Positions 11,491-23,643 of a DNA stretch of 64,000 nt are shown one piece after another. The first letter of the stretch is position 1; every line of letters starts with the position of its first letter. The notes below the pieces were generated by a model. The model was not told the DNA's origin and made no database searches. It saw nothing but the letters and a program-made list of their open reading frames with translations. The position numbers and the translations under genes were made by a program. The stretch is from Uranotaenia lowii. Lineage: Eukaryota; Arthropoda; Insecta; Diptera; Culicidae. The stretch covers positions 119,412,226-119,476,225 of the forward strand of contig NC_073691.1 of the NCBI RefSeq assembly GCF_029784155.1, written 5' to 3'.

Positions 11491-12438
11491 AGGTGATGGT
11501 CTATCCTGCATGATGTTCAACGTGGCGCTAGAAGGTGTTATTCGACGAGCGGTGGGCGAAATGCGGGGCACGATTTTCAACAGATCCAGTCAACTTATCT
11601 GCTTTGCCGATGACATTGATATAGTCGGCAGATCATCTGCGGCGGTGGAGGAGATCTACCGCAAACTGAAACGCGAAGCAGGAAGGATTGGGTTGATGAT
11701 TAATACGTCCAAGACGAAGTACATGCTGGCCTGCGGATCCGAGACCGACCGAACCCGCTTGTCCAGTAATAACAAGGTCACGATCGACGGCGACGAGCTG
11801 GAGATAGTCGAAGACTTTGTCTATCTCGGCTCACTGGTGACGGCAGACAATGACACCAGCCGTGAGATCCGGAGGCGAATTATCAGCGGAAGTCGTGCCT
11901 ACTATGGACTCCACAAGCAACTGCGGTCGAGAAGACTTTGCCCTCGCACGAAGTGTAACCTGTATATGACGCTTATTAGACCGGTTGTTCTCTACGGGCA
12001 CGAGACATGGATATTGCTCGAGGAGGACCTGCGTACACTCGGGGTATTCGAGCGACGAGTGTTAAGAACCATCTTTGGCGGCGTACAGGAGAACGGAGTG
12101 TGGAGGCGAAGGATGAACCACGAGCTCGCGCGACTCTACGGCGAACCCAGTATCCAGAAGGTGGTGAAAGCTGGCCGGATACGCTGGGCGGGACATGTTG
12201 CGAGAATGCCGGACGACTGTCCTGCAAAACAGGTGTTCGCTACGAATCCGGTAGGCACAAGACGAGCGGGGGCGCAACGAGCGAGGTGGTTAGACCAAGT
12301 GGAGCGTGATCTGGCGAACGTGGGGTGCCCGAGAAATTGGAGAACGGTTGCCATGGACCGAGTGAATTTTAGGAATTATGTTCGTCAAGTTATGTCGTGA
12401 GACGGAATACTATGTAAATAAAAAAATAAAAATAAATA
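11491..12438 (+). mobile_element. RTE retrotransposon, 5'-truncated 3' fragment inside ORF1
   Basis: An exact 10-bp duplication, ATGGAATATC, flanks it (11481-11490 and 12439-12448). The insert starts in the RT domain (GDGLSCMMFNVALEGVIRRA), includes the catalytic FADD in ICFADDIDIVGRS, and runs in frame to the stop at 12398-12400. It ends with the family's A-rich (TAAA)n-type tail. The open frame of about 300 codons has no lesion, and the sequence is nearly identical to the copies at 30241-33610 and 57155-60480. Truncation at the 5' end is usual for target-primed reverse transcription. Confidence 0.93.
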
Positions 12439-12559
12439 ATGGAATATCGCAACGATTTGATTCTCGCCGGTATCCCCTACTTGAAAGACGAAAATCTCTA
12501 CAGTTATTTCGCGAGCATCTGCTCCCAACTTGGATTGGACACGAATCATCCGCCAGTTC

Positions 12560-15192
12560 ATTTTTTTTTTTTTTTTTTTGTAGCGGCCCACCACACTCCC
12601 CCACACCAAGAGGCTCAATTGAGCCCCCTGGTAATGGACGCTACTGTTCTCAGCACGTCTGGCAGCAAAACAAAGAAATTTCAACGCGAACAAAATTTTA
12701 ATCATGCTGAGAACACAAAAGTTTATTATTTACTGCGAGGAAATGTATGCTATAATTAAACAATATTACGATAAGGATCTCAATGGAAGAAAATTTCCTT
12801 TAAAGAGATCCATTTCTTTTTTTTAATAATGTTAACTAATCAAATATTATGCTACATTTACTTAAGTTTACTTATTAATAGTTAAAAATACGACAAAAGA
12901 AAACTACGATGCTACAAAAACAAACAAAATTTGATTTAAAAAAACTGGTTGTTGATCGACTTTTTTAACGATTCAATTTTTCTTTTAATAACTGTACTAC
13001 TTTGACTTTAAACATGGAACGGTTGTTGATGGTCTTTATTTCAGTAGGTAAAGCGTTGTATATTGTAGGTCCTATAAAAGAAATTCTTTTTTGCCCTAAA
13101 GATGTCATGGATCGGCATCGTTGCAAGTAATTATTTTGACGGGTATTGTGGGTTCTTAATCCCGTAGTAAAATTAAGGTTTTGGTTATTGCTACTCGAGT
13201 GTATATTATCATGAACATATATAACGGTTTGCAAATTACAGAGTTCGGTTATTGGAAGAATGTTGTGCGTTCCCAGAGAGTATAGCTGTTGGGTAGGAAA
13301 AAGCAGGGGTAGTCTGAAGATGTTTTTCAAACATCTATTCTGTAGGGTCTGAAGTTTTTGAAGATGTGACAAGGAGGCTCTTCCCCATATCAAAATAAGA
13401 TAGTTTAGATGAGACTGAATAAATGCATAGTAAAACTTTAAAAGAACATGTTGGGGTACTAAGTTTCTTAATTTCCACAAAACACCGCAAAGAGGAGAAA
13501 TTTTTTTTACTAGGTTCTCTGTGTGACAACTCCAAGAAAGTGTTTCATCCAAGAAAATTCCTAGGTACTTGAAGTAGTGAACTCTCTCAATAACAATTCC
13601 ATCCATAATTGGGTCATTATTTGACAGTATTTTTTTATGTGAAGAACGAAACAACATATATTTGGTTTTTGTATAGTTTAGAGAAAGCAAGTTGCATTTA
13701 AAATATTTTGATAGTAACTTCAAATCATTTTCAATTTGTTGAGTTATAACATTCGTTGATGCAGCTGAATAAAAAATAGCTGTATCATCAGCAAATAATC
13801 GAGCTGTGCCTTTCAGTGGTAAATTACAAAGATCGTTTACATACAAAAGAAAAAGTAACGGACCAATGTTGCTTCCTTGGGGTACACCAATATCAATGTT
13901 TCTCAAATCGCTTCTAGTATTTTCGATCGCTACGAATTGTTTCCTTTCCGATAAATAACTGCGAAGGATGTTGTTAGCAGCACCTCTTATTCCGTATTCA
14001 TTCAATTTGGACAATAATATGTCGTGGTTTAGTGTGTCGAAGGCTTTTTTAATATCCAAGAACAAAGCACCAACGATATTCTTTGAATCAATTTTTGAAA
14101 TAATAGAATCAACTAACTCTGTGATAGCAATTAGCGTACTCGATCCAGGTCTGAAACCGTACTGCAATTTGTACAGTATATTTTCCTGATTTAAAAAATT
14201 TTCAATTCTATTCATTAGAAGTTTTTCAAAAACTTTACTAAAAACACTTAAGGTTGAAATTGGACGGTAATTATTTACGTCATGTGGATCACCTGCCTTA
14301 AAAATGGGAATAACTTTTGCAACTTTAAGACAATCCGGATAAACTTCTGTCTCTAACATGTGATTAAAATATTGCATGAGTATACCAGAGAAAATTTCGT
14401 TGTTATTTTTTAACGCATCTACAGGAAATCCATCAGGTCCACGACTCGTTTTATTTTTAAGAGATAGAATTACTAGTCGAACCTCGTTGACACTAGCTGG
14501 ACGTAAAAATATTGTATTTTGTACACTATTAATATGCGACAAAGGATCACTGCCGGGATCAGATGGGATTTCATTAGCTAGTTTTTTCCCAATCGTAGAA
14601 AAATGTTTGTTAAATTTTTCACAAATCTCAGAATTGTTTGTTGTTACGCCTTCTTCATCAGAAAGATTTATTGGAGCGGTGATTTTATTTTTACCAAGGA
14701 GTGTATTTATGTTTCTCCAAAGCTTGGAATGTGGAGTGTTGTTTAACAATCGCTCGTAATATTGTTTTTTGCATTCTTGTTTTTTAAAGTTTAACTTTTT
14801 GTTTATATGATTCAACATTTCTTTGAGTTGGACATTATCGGGATGTCGTTTACAACGTTTCAAATGGTTATTTTTGATTCTAATCAGTGTCCAAAGGTCT
14901 AGAGACATCCATGGACAATAATTGCCTTTTAGTTTTACCTTTTTATTGAGTGTTTTAGTAGACATTGAGAGAAAACGGTTGTAAGTTGTTGTAATGTGCT
15001 GTAGGCCATCATTAACATTTTCTGGTAGTTGAATATTATTTAAATAATTTCGAAACAAATCGTTAAGTTTGGAATGATCAATAATTTCTTTCTTCAGAAT
15101 TGTTTCCCTCTTATCACATAACAATTTTAGGGATGTAACAATTTGTAAATGGTCACTTACATCTGTAAAAATAGTATCGTTTTTAAGTTGCG
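12560..15192 (-). mobile_element. CR1/L2-like retrotransposon, 5'-truncated, in ORF1 of the host element
   Basis: A run of T at 12560-12578 is the poly(A) tail of a reverse-strand insertion, preceded (in its own sense) by about 385 bp of 3' UTR. ORF2 runs from the 5' truncation at about 15192 to a stop at 12965. It interrupts the ORF1 frame between the PPVH and RRMTTGK codons. I could not resolve a clean target duplication; at most a short degenerate AGTT is shared. The family differs from its host element: poly(A) rather than (AAT)n tail and a different RT sequence. Confidence 0.85.
12965..15192 (-). CDS. ORF2 of CR1/L2-like retrotransposon (end of endonuclease plus complete RT), uninterrupted
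   Basis: The reading frame has no stop or frameshift for about 740 codons. It enters at the C-terminal end of the APE-type endonuclease (DVSDHLQIV; the SDH signature). It then carries the RT blocks NYRPISTLSVFSKVFEKLL, YGFRPGSSTLIAI, ALFLDIKKAFDTLNH, GVPQGSNIGPLLFLLYVNDL and the catalytic RLFADDTAIF, and the conserved downstream region SHLNYLILIWGRASLSHLQK. The role would be nicking and reverse transcription of its own RNA, but most of the endonuclease and the promoter are missing, so this copy should be dead on arrival. The codons upstream of about 15192 in the same frame belong to antisense host ORF1. Confidence 0.85.
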
Positions 15193-15683
15193 TCGAATGA
15201 CTACTGGAAAACGCTCCGATGGTTCCGACAGTTTGATCGCAGTACAATTTTCGTTGCGGAACACGAGAGATGAGTTCTACAGCAAACTCAACCTCAACCT
15301 TCTCCAGCTTGGGTTCACTACGGATCGCAGAATCTACGTCAACGAGAATCTAACCGTCGCCGCTCGGAAGATAAAAAACGCTGCTGTGAGATTGAAGAAG
15401 GCAAATCAACTGAGTTCCGTCTACACCCGAATGGGCGTCGTCCATGTGAAAAAAACGGCTGAAGGACCCCCGATAGCCATTTGTTCCTTAGACCAGCTGA
15501 ATCAGGAGTGAATCCCTAAACTTTTAAAGTTTGTATTCAATGCTTTTTAAATTTTGATTGTATCCTTTTAAATTATATATGTATGTGCGAATATTGATAG
15601 AAATTGATAGAGAAGAGTTTTCGATAATTGTTAATTAAAATTTTCATATAGTTAAGTCCTCTTGAAACTAGTGCTTTCCAATA

Positions 15684-18600
15684 ATGACCACTTTAGCAAA
15701 TCATTCCTCTAACATCCCAGGGGCTGTAATGAATACTGCCTTACTGGATGGAAAACTGAATATTTGTCATGGTAACGTGCAAAGCTTGTGTGCTAGAAAA
15801 ATGTCGAAATTTGATGAATTAAAGCTAGCACTTCAGAGTCGCAAAATCGGAATCGCCTGCTTTACTGAGACATGGTTGACTTCAGATACTACTGATCAAG
15901 ACATTTCCATACCGGGCTACTCTTCGACACGAAACGATCGTTTCCATAAGCGCGGTGGATGAATCATAGTGTACTATAGAGATTTTGTGCGGTGCGCAAC
16001 AGTATTCACGACAACAATTACCCCTCATCACACAGACTTAACAGGGTGCAGCGGGTTGGAGGTTTCTACAGTTGATGCTAAAGTTCTTTTGATTGTTGTT
16101 TATAATCCCCCGGGCAACAACTGCAATGAATTTCTTCAAGAGAAGCTAAACCTTTTCGGAGCTCAGTACGAGCATATCATCATCATAGGAGATTTCAACA
16201 TAAATCTTTTGCAATCTAGTTCAAGACGAAGCAGTTTTGAGTCTGTCCTTCGAACATTTTCGCTACATACTCTAGGAGATTTGGGCACACATTTTAGTGA
16301 CAGTGGATGTAGTCAAATCGATCTTATCATTTCCAACATGCTTGTCCAACACCTCACAAACAGAACAGAGCAGAGAACGAATTACACTTTTATCATTTCG
16401 GTTTCCAAGTGCACTGCTCAGCCGATCAACGTTCACTTATCTTTTTGCCGAGTGCGCCCGATTGCGGTTGCTCTGACGGTCGGGTGGACGTCGCTCGCTC
16501 TAAAGAAAAGAGAAGGAGCTGGCTAGAAAATTGTGCTCTAGCGACGCTGCTGAGTCGCTCAGTGTATCAAGCCAGAAAGATTTCAATGCAGGAAGGAATG
16601 TTTTCTACAAAAAAGCCGCTTTGCAGTGCGGAACAGTGCATCAGTTGAAGAGGTCCAATGTAGCTTTATGTATGAACTATTTTTGTACGTAGCCGGGCCG
16701 GGCACTTCCTGGCAAATTATTTGAAAAACATGGTGAAAACCGGGTAAATAATCTGAAATTCTCCATTCCATAAACCGAGCAATATCCGGCCAAATCTGAG
16801 GAAATTAAGGAAATTAAGAAAAAACGACTTACATTTTTTTTGTCGCAACACATCAGCAGTGTCAAATTTATGTTTAAAGTATACGAAGGAAAGTTTTGGT
16901 TTGATATTTGATGAAATAAACTTTCACAAATTCAATTTTTGACAAACAATTTTAAACTGAATTCGATTTTCTTGTTTCATTTTCCAAATAATGTGGATAA
17001 AACTGGGAAAAATCCAAGTAGTTTTTTCACAATATCCGGGCATCCGCAAATTGCTGTATACTTAGGTTTATGTCCTTTTAATATCGTACGTGGGAAGCAT
17101 TATTTTACAAAAGCAGCAATTCGAAAAGTAACATTTACTAAAATTATCCAAAAATCTTTGCCTTTTAAACAAACCGTGAACATTACGCAAGAATCTGGGA
17201 CAAATTTAAGTAATAAAACTTCAAAACCTTCACAAATAGTAAGATTTAGGATTTATCTTCCTTAATCGCTACGCTTTTGATATTTTTCGACCAAAGAAAG
17301 CTATCGTAGCTAATCATTTGTCCTGGTGCAGAACATCAATCTAGAGGAACTCGCTCAGGAATGAAAAGATAGGTGTTTTGGGCAAAGTTGTTAATTCGCA
17401 TATTTTGACATAAAATTTAAAGGCGAGAGATTTGAAAATAGCGCGATAATAACAATAACTTTTTGTAGAGCATTTGTCAAGTTTTTTTTTTTAATTCAAC
17501 CGTATCTCCTTGGGTTAAGATTGTAGAACTTTGATATGTTAAGCAAAGTTGTGTATTTTGCTGAAATAAATAACTTTGTAGCAGAAACTTAATCTCTAAA
17601 ATGCTAAACAAGAAAGTTATGATTTATATCTCGCTATTGATGGACTTCTAAACTTTATATTTCATATCAAAATATGCGCTTTATTATACAGAGCAATGTT
17701 GTCGAAAACACCAGCATTCTATCTTAACCACCTTTGGCGTTATTAATTTAGTTCCGTTAGATTTATGTTCTGCATTGTAAATTCTGACGCACTTCCAAAC
17801 ATCGATCCAGACGCAACCGATGAAGACAAACCGAGTTTTCTGTAAAGCTTCTCTTTCGCCCGAGTGCGAACGAATTTATCTGCACCGAGAACGCACTTCA
17901 TCAGTTTGCTTGCTTCTCTTGCCCACACTCGGGTGGACGCTTGGTCGCTCTGGAGGTAACGGAGCATTTTTTAAAGATTCTCCGTTTGGGAAGAGCACAG
18001 CGAAAAAAATACACGCTCTTACTCTGAACGGGCAAATCTGAGAAGCGATGCCAAGCATGATTTCCAACAACGTACAAGACGTGATTCGCTTCGGTCAAGT
18101 CAGCTTCCCGGCTTTGATGTCGAACCACGATTTAATCTATGCTAGCTTTGATTTTCAAGTAGACTCAGTTGAGAACCCACCAACCACCTACCGAGACTAT
18201 GTAAATTTCGACGCTCTTGCTCTGCGGTACGCTGCAACATCAATTCCGTGGGAGGAATTCTATGCTTTGGAAAACACCGATAGTATGCTAGACTTTTTTG
18301 TTGAGAGCATAAAGAGATTGCATGAACAGCATATTCCAGTACGTTTTTCCAAGACTCGGAAGAAAGATAACCCTTGGTTTACGCCTGCCGTGCGCTTAGC
18401 GATCTATGAACGGAACATTGCTTATAAAGATTGGTTAAATGCTCCTACTGTAACAAAAGCTCAAAAGAGGACTCAATTCAAAATTCTACGAAACCGGGCA
18501 ACTTCGCTCATCGTTAAAGCTAAAAGCGAATATGTTTCAAATCATCTTCGTGGATGTAATTCTACTACACATCTCTGGAAACGAGTTCGCAGTCTAGGCG

Positions 18601-20258
18601 TGGGTAAACATTCTTCACCTAAACCATGCTCATTTGATCCTGATGAAATCAACCAAATGTTTCTAAACAATCACACTGCTCCATGCGAAAGTACCGCTAA
18701 CCTGGTGTTACCTGAAATAAGAAACAGTTTTTCTTTTCGTCCTTTGTTTGATTGGGAAGTCGTGAATGCTATCTGGAATATTAAATCCAATGCCGTGGGA
18801 CTCGACGATATTCCTATAAAGTTTGTAAAAATCCTATTACCGCTAATCCAAGAACCCATTACTCATCTTTTTAACAAAATTATCTCAACACAACAATTTC
18901 CAAAAGGCTGGAAGACATCAAAAATTCTTCCACTTAAGAAAAAATCGCATCTAAATGCTATTGACAATCTACGCCCAATAAGCATTCTATGTTCGCTTTC
19001 AAAAGCATTTGAAAAATTGCTAGAGAACCAAATACGAACTTTTATCAACGAAAATAATCTCCTGTCCAAGTTTCAAGCTGGATTTAGACCTGGACAAAGT
19101 GTTAAAACCGCAACACTACGAGTGAGTGATGATGTTGGTGCGGTATTGGATTGTAAAGGCACTGCAGTTTTACTACAGTTAGATTTTTCTAAGGCCTTCG
19201 ATACCATTAGTCATTCGAAGCTGTGTCAAAAACTTTTAGTTAATTTCAAGTTCAATGCAAATGCTATTAAACTATTATCTTCCTACCTTCGTGGACGGAA
19301 ACAAATAGTTTTCTGGGGAAATAGTCGCTCAAATAGTGCATCTGTCATCTCCGGCGTTCCGCAAGGATCTGTGCTTGGACCACTGCTGTTTTCCTGCTAC
19401 ATCAACGACCTTCCAGATGTCTTGAAATATTGCTCAATCCAAATTTTCGCTGATGATGTACAACTATACATAGCTAGACATGACTACTCGACTAATGAGC
19501 TTATACGGATGATGAACGATGATCTAACCCGTGTTTCCACGTGGGCTTCATCAAATCTACTGCATGTTAATCACAGCAAAAGTAATATACTGTTGCTAGC
19601 CAGAAACCAGAATAATAACCTCGGACCTGTGGAAAATGTGATAATGGACGGAATTGTATTAGAGTTTAAAGACAGAGCCCTTAACCTTGGTACAATTTTT
19701 CAACGAAACCTAGAGTGGAGCGATATGGTTACACAACAGTGCGGAAAAATATATGCTTCATTGAGGACCCTGAACTAAAAAACGTACTCAGCTTCAACTG
19801 AAACAAAGTTATTGCTCTTCAAAAGCTTGATTTTTCCACATTTCATTTTTGGAGATGTCTTCTGCGTTAACATAAATGCCCCCGCTTATAACAAGCTACG
19901 TGTCGCACTGAACTCATGTGTTCGTTATGTTTACGGCCTTAAAAGATACGAACATGTCTCTCATCTGCAAAGAAACCTCATTGGATGCCCGCTACATAAT
20001 TTTTTCGCCTACCGAGCTTGTGTCTTCATTTGGAAGTTAATCAACTAAAGGACACCAGAGATGCTGTACCAGAAACTTCGGATGCCACAAAGTAGGAGAC
20101 TCCCCAACCTGATTATTCCAGCGAACAACACAGCTAACTACGCGGGATCATTTTTTGTTAGAGGAGTGGTTAATTGGAATTTGCTACCTACGACGATTCA
20201 AAGGTCATCAACAGAAGTAGCTTTCAAGAAGGACTGTTTAGCTTTTTACAACCGTTAG
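15684..20258 (+). pseudogene. ORF2 (endonuclease-reverse transcriptase) of the composite retrotransposon
   Basis: The start is ATG 15684. Endonuclease motifs are LNICHGNVQSL, FTETWLT, VVYNPPG, IIGDFNINLL, CSQIDLIIS and, after the nested insertion, SNHDLI (where most relatives have SDH). RT motifs are NLRPISILCSLSKAFEKLL, FQAGFRPGQS, LQLDFSKAFDTISH, GVPQGSVLGPLLFSCYINDL and the catalytic IFADDVQLY. All pieces share one frame. Three in-frame stops (15960, 19776, 20046) and the hAT-like insertion kill it. Subtracting the insertion and one duplication copy gives about 947 codons, normal for the group. Stop codons but no frameshifts suggest point decay of a moderately old copy. Confidence 0.85.
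16337..18059. mobile_element. hAT-like DNA element inserted in the endonuclease domain
   Basis: The 8-bp duplication ATTTCCAA (16329-16336 and 18060-18067) fits the hAT consensus nTnnnnAn. The ends are short inverted repeats, CATGCTTG at the left and CAAGCATG at the right. Excising the insert and one duplication copy restores the endonuclease frame through LIISNNVQDVIRF. Insert plus duplication is 1731 bp, divisible by three. Both flanks contain CGAGTGCG and CGGGTGGACG blocks in the same orientation. No transposase is readable. A CCGGG-rich stretch at about 16684-17050 resembles the MITE at 6055 and may be an older insertion. Confidence 0.82.
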
Positions 20259-20329
20259 TAGTTTAAAACGCACAAATAATCGGATGTAGTAATTTAAAAA
20301 AGGGAAACCTTACGCTACTGGACAATAAA

Positions 20330-20348
20330 GAATAATAATAATAATAAT
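20330..20348 (+). repeat. (AAT)n tail of the composite retrotransposon
   Basis: Six AAT units follow an AATAAAG signal, about 70 bp after the ORF2 stop. Short microsatellite tails of this kind terminate many CR1/L2 and I-group elements and mark the 3' boundary here. Confidence 0.8.
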
Positions 20349-20629
20349 TTAGATCAGGGTGAATCTAGTATGGTGGTCTCCCATGCCAAATCGCACGTTC
20401 AGTCATATTGAAAAAGTTTTGACTGCTGGCTGAATTGTTTACAAAAAAGGGGTTCCAGGGATGCCAGGTGTTTGAGATACCAAATCAGATAAATTTGGAA
20501 AAAAGTCTATGTATGTCTATGCATGTCGTAGACCGAAAATCAAAAGATTTAAAATCAAATTGGGTTTTAGTTTATTTTATTTTATTATAATACACTCCGC
20601 ACTTTTCGGATGCTCCAAAATAGCTATGA

Positions 20630-20870
20630 TTAACCGTGATAATAGGAAGGATCTTTTAAAGGTGGACCAAACAACCAAAATCCTAAATCGGATGTTGCTT
20701 GTCCGATCGTTGGCATCAAGGTCGGACTCAGGGTGTTCACCATCGAAGCGGCAATCGAGGCTAGATCATGCGCTACGTCATTGCCACCACTGACGCCGCT
20801 CCCTCCACTTTCCTTCTGCTCATCGGTGTAGGGAATATAGCAGGTATAGATTAAATAAAAGAAAGAAAAA
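20630..20870 (-). CDS. Unrecognised exon-like open segment 1
   Basis: The reverse strand encodes YIPYTDEQKESGGSGVSGGN, then a segment with alternating Ala/Ser/Met/Thr and several Pro and Gly (DVAHDLASIAASMVNTLSPT onward), and stops at 20630. Codon use is GC-richer than the surroundings, and the segment is preceded by a pyrimidine-rich tract and a CAG near 20820, which could be a splice acceptor. I do not recognise the protein. It may be a terminal exon of a host gene, a captured gene fragment, or part of an unknown element. Confidence 0.35.
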
Positions 20871-21260
20871 ATGAACAAACGAAAGGTTGGCAACTCTATG
20901 TACATCAGTACAAGAGAGATCATCAGTACAATTATTTACTCGGAAACTGATGAGAGCGTTCGTTACGCTAAGAGAAAGGACTGTGTAGAGTTTTGGAAGA
21001 AGAGAGTAATGTTCGCGTGCCGGCAGTTGAAGCGAAACCGGTTAAATCAGTTTACAGACTAATTCCAAAGAGTAAAGATGGTTGTGTTTTGAATTTAGAT
21101 AGTGATAAATTTTGTTAAAGACAGAAAAGTTTTAGTGGTTGAGAAAAGAATAGGAGTAGGAAGAAAGGGTCGGTCTCGACAATCGGTTTCCTCGTTCGAA
21201 GGGTCCAAAAACTCCATTTGGTTTTCCCAAATGATTGATACCCTTCAGATCCGGATTACT

Positions 21261-21438
21261 CTATTGAATCTTCTGGAGCAGCGATGACAACAGATGGGGG
21301 TCCTCCTGAAGCAGCTGTTTCATCTCGATGGAGATCAGATGTTCCTGCAGGAAGGACAGCCGCTTCTCGGATGATGGAATGTCATGCCTCGCCATGTTAC
21401 CATCCGATTCGATAACTTTCTGCTGCTTCCAGACAGCT
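21261..21438 (-). CDS. Unrecognised exon-like open segment 2 with splice acceptor
   Basis: On the reverse strand a strong acceptor-like tract (ACTTTTTTCTCCCAAG) precedes an open segment reading VWKQQKVIESDGNMARHD, then a Leu/Glu-rich stretch SFLQEHLISIEMKQLLQEDP, and ends with a stop at 21261. The composition is that of real coding sequence, and the C-terminus is probably helical. It lies about 400 bp upstream of exon-like segment 1 on the same strand but has its own stop, so they are either separate transcripts or alternative last exons. Family unknown to me. Confidence 0.4.
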
Positions 21439-21439
21439 C

Positions 21440-23640
21440 TTGGGAGAAAAAAGTGTTGAATAAGCTTAAATCTGTTATGAGAAATGGATGATTAATGTTA
21501 CTCATTGCGTAACGAAACGTCTATTGGACCAACGTCTTCCATCTTTGCTTACCAGCCCGGAACTCAGCAGGAAGAATTTTTTCGCTTCTATGGATTATAT
21601 TTGCAAAATCAAGGCGAAATCTTTGTCTGAGCAAAACCTTGATGATTGGCAAAACTCCGTGTATCAAAAAAATCAGGGCACCTAGTATCCCAGCCAGCCA
21701 ACAGCCAGCTATCAAATTTCGGCTGCATTTTGCCCCTACCGCCGCATCCAACCCTCGTCTACTTTTTGCCAAAGTGAGACCACCACACAAGATTCATCAT
21801 GGTTTAGATTGCACTTTTTTCATAGATTGAAGTCGGACTCACATGGGTTGTACTTTTGCATTTCCAAGAATGTCTGCATAAAGCTTAGTTCTTTTAGAAA
21901 TGGGACACTTTATTTTGCTAATAGCTCGTTTACTAGTAATCGGACATTTAAAAAAATATAGCATTTTGCAGCCTGTGAAAAATACTATTCGACCTAGTTT
22001 TTTCAAAATTTTATATTTAAGTGTTTTCAAGATATTCATGATACAAGAAAATAAGAAAAAAATAATTTTGCACAGTTTTCTTCAAAAGCCATCATTATCA
22101 TACTGATAGCTGACAAAACCGTTGATAATTCGAAGAATTATTGTGTGTGAGTGGTGGAAAAGTATGCAATCACTGCCAAAAATGTCCACAACGTCAAAAT
22201 CAAGCATTGGAGTGAAACACATGATCGGCAACTACGGTTAAAGGTCATCAGGGAAGTCAAGGCTCATACCAGCATTTTTAATTTTGAATAAGCAAAAAAC
22301 TAAGTGTAGATCGCTAAAATTTCTAAAAAATATTTCTCAGATAAGCTGAAAGTGTTGCCTAGTGATGGGTTATTCAAATTTAACCTCAAACATCAATTTT
22401 TTGCTAGTTCCAGAGCTCGTAAGCTGTATAGCCGGTACTGAGGCAATGGGACAGATGATTTCTGATAAACGACAGAAGTTATGAAATACCCTATTTCAAA
22501 CAAATTCCAGCGTTTGAATACTATACCATATCTGCTTGTGGCACGGTTCCGACCATATTGACGTATGTATTTGCTGGTTATTTTGTATAAAATATAATGA
22601 TTTGCTAAAATTCGGCTCCTGTAATAAAAACAACAATTTTCAAAACGAAAACTTTGGTTTTCGCTGTTTTTAAAAGTCTAAAAAGAGTAATTTTGTATAT
22701 ACCCTTCGCAAACTACGATCTAAACTAACCGTTTATACTTGAATTTCAATCTCATGATGGTTTTACTTCGTGATTTTGAGACTTTGCAAGTAGAAATTCC
22801 ATTAAAAACGCTTTAAAGTAGTTAAAAAATAATCAAATTTTGACAATTTCGAAACAGCTGTATCCACTAAATTGGCCTCAGTTTCTTTAAAAAGAAAAGT
22901 ATTGGACCGAAAAGTAGCAGAAATTGAAGAAGAAGGATGTAGCCACCTAAAATGCAGATTAGACGAAGTATAAGTTTGAAAAACTGATCAAAATCATGGC
23001 TGAAAAAAGTGTGCGCCGGCCAATGGGAGGTACCAAGAATAATATAGACATTTTTCTTACAAAAAACGATAAATATTTTTTTCAATTTTTTTCATGAATT
23101 ATCATAAAAAAAACCTTAATTTCCTTCATAGAAAGTATTTAGATCAAACGAATGGTTTTTGAGATACACGCATTTGTAACTGTTCCATTTCTAAAAGAAC
23201 TGAGCTTTAATTTGCAATCTCTGTTCTGCACAACGAGTTTTTGTAAAAAAAACAACTTTTCCTAAAAATCTTATCAAATCCGAGTATTTCATTTTCAATT
23301 TAAAAACCAGGCAATATTTGAACAAATTCGACCATAATCCAGGGATTTCTAATGAAAAATCAAGAGAAAAAGTGATCAATAATCACATGAAAAATTATTT
23401 TATTAGCGGCGTTCAATTCAAATTTTACATTTCCAAAAAAAAATGTTTGCTCGAATTTTAAATATCTACCTTGTACTGTAAACTTTTCCATCTTCCTCGC
23501 GAAGCGAAAGCGAAAAGGCGCTTCTGGTACTGATATTTCTTCTTTATATCCGCACATGAATAGGTAATATGCGGAAATTGCACATGCATTTCTCTTGTAC
23601 TCGACGACAGTTTCAGACAATATACACTTTCATAAACACA
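21440..23640. other. AT-rich region, no gene seen
   Basis: Apart from short chance frames I find no gene or complete mobile element. Around 21690-21800 the sequence is less AT-biased, with overlapping short frames on both strands. No domain is recognisable. Confidence 0.4.
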
Positions 23641-23643
23641 ACA

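Larger units (their letters stand above)
11196..15511 (+). pseudogene. ORF1 of the composite retrotransposon, broken by two insertions
   Basis: The start is the first ATG after the gap, in a favourable context (CAACAATG). Part 1 (11196-11490, about 98 codons) is mostly heptad-rich coiled coil (SQINTKIDAVKDELQGKLNA and onward). Part 2 (12449-12559) reads RNDLILAGIPYLKDENLYSY, the start of an RRM-like domain. Part 3 (about 15193-15511) reads LIAVQFSLRNTRDEF ... RRIYVNENLT ... SSVYTRMGVVHVKK and stops at 15509. The layout matches ORF1 nucleic-acid-binding proteins with coiled coil, RRM and C-terminal domain. The frame is preserved across the first insertion once one copy of the duplication is discounted, so ORF1 was open when hit. 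Confidence 0.8.
11181..20348 (+). mobile_element. CR1/L2-like non-LTR retrotransposon with three nested insertions
   Basis: Removing the later insertions leaves one two-ORF retrotransposon. ORF1 is split into 11196-11490, 12449-12559 and about 15193-15511. ORF2 is split into 15684-16336 and 18068-20258. The element ends in an (AAT)n microsatellite tail (about 20330-20348) after AATAAAG. The insertions are an RTE 3' fragment (11491-12438), a reverse-strand CR1/L2-like element (12560-15192) and a hAT-like DNA element (16337-18059). The 5' end is hidden by the gap. Clade assignment rests on the FADD-type RT, the coiled-coil ORF1 and the microsatellite tail. Confidence 0.82.
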
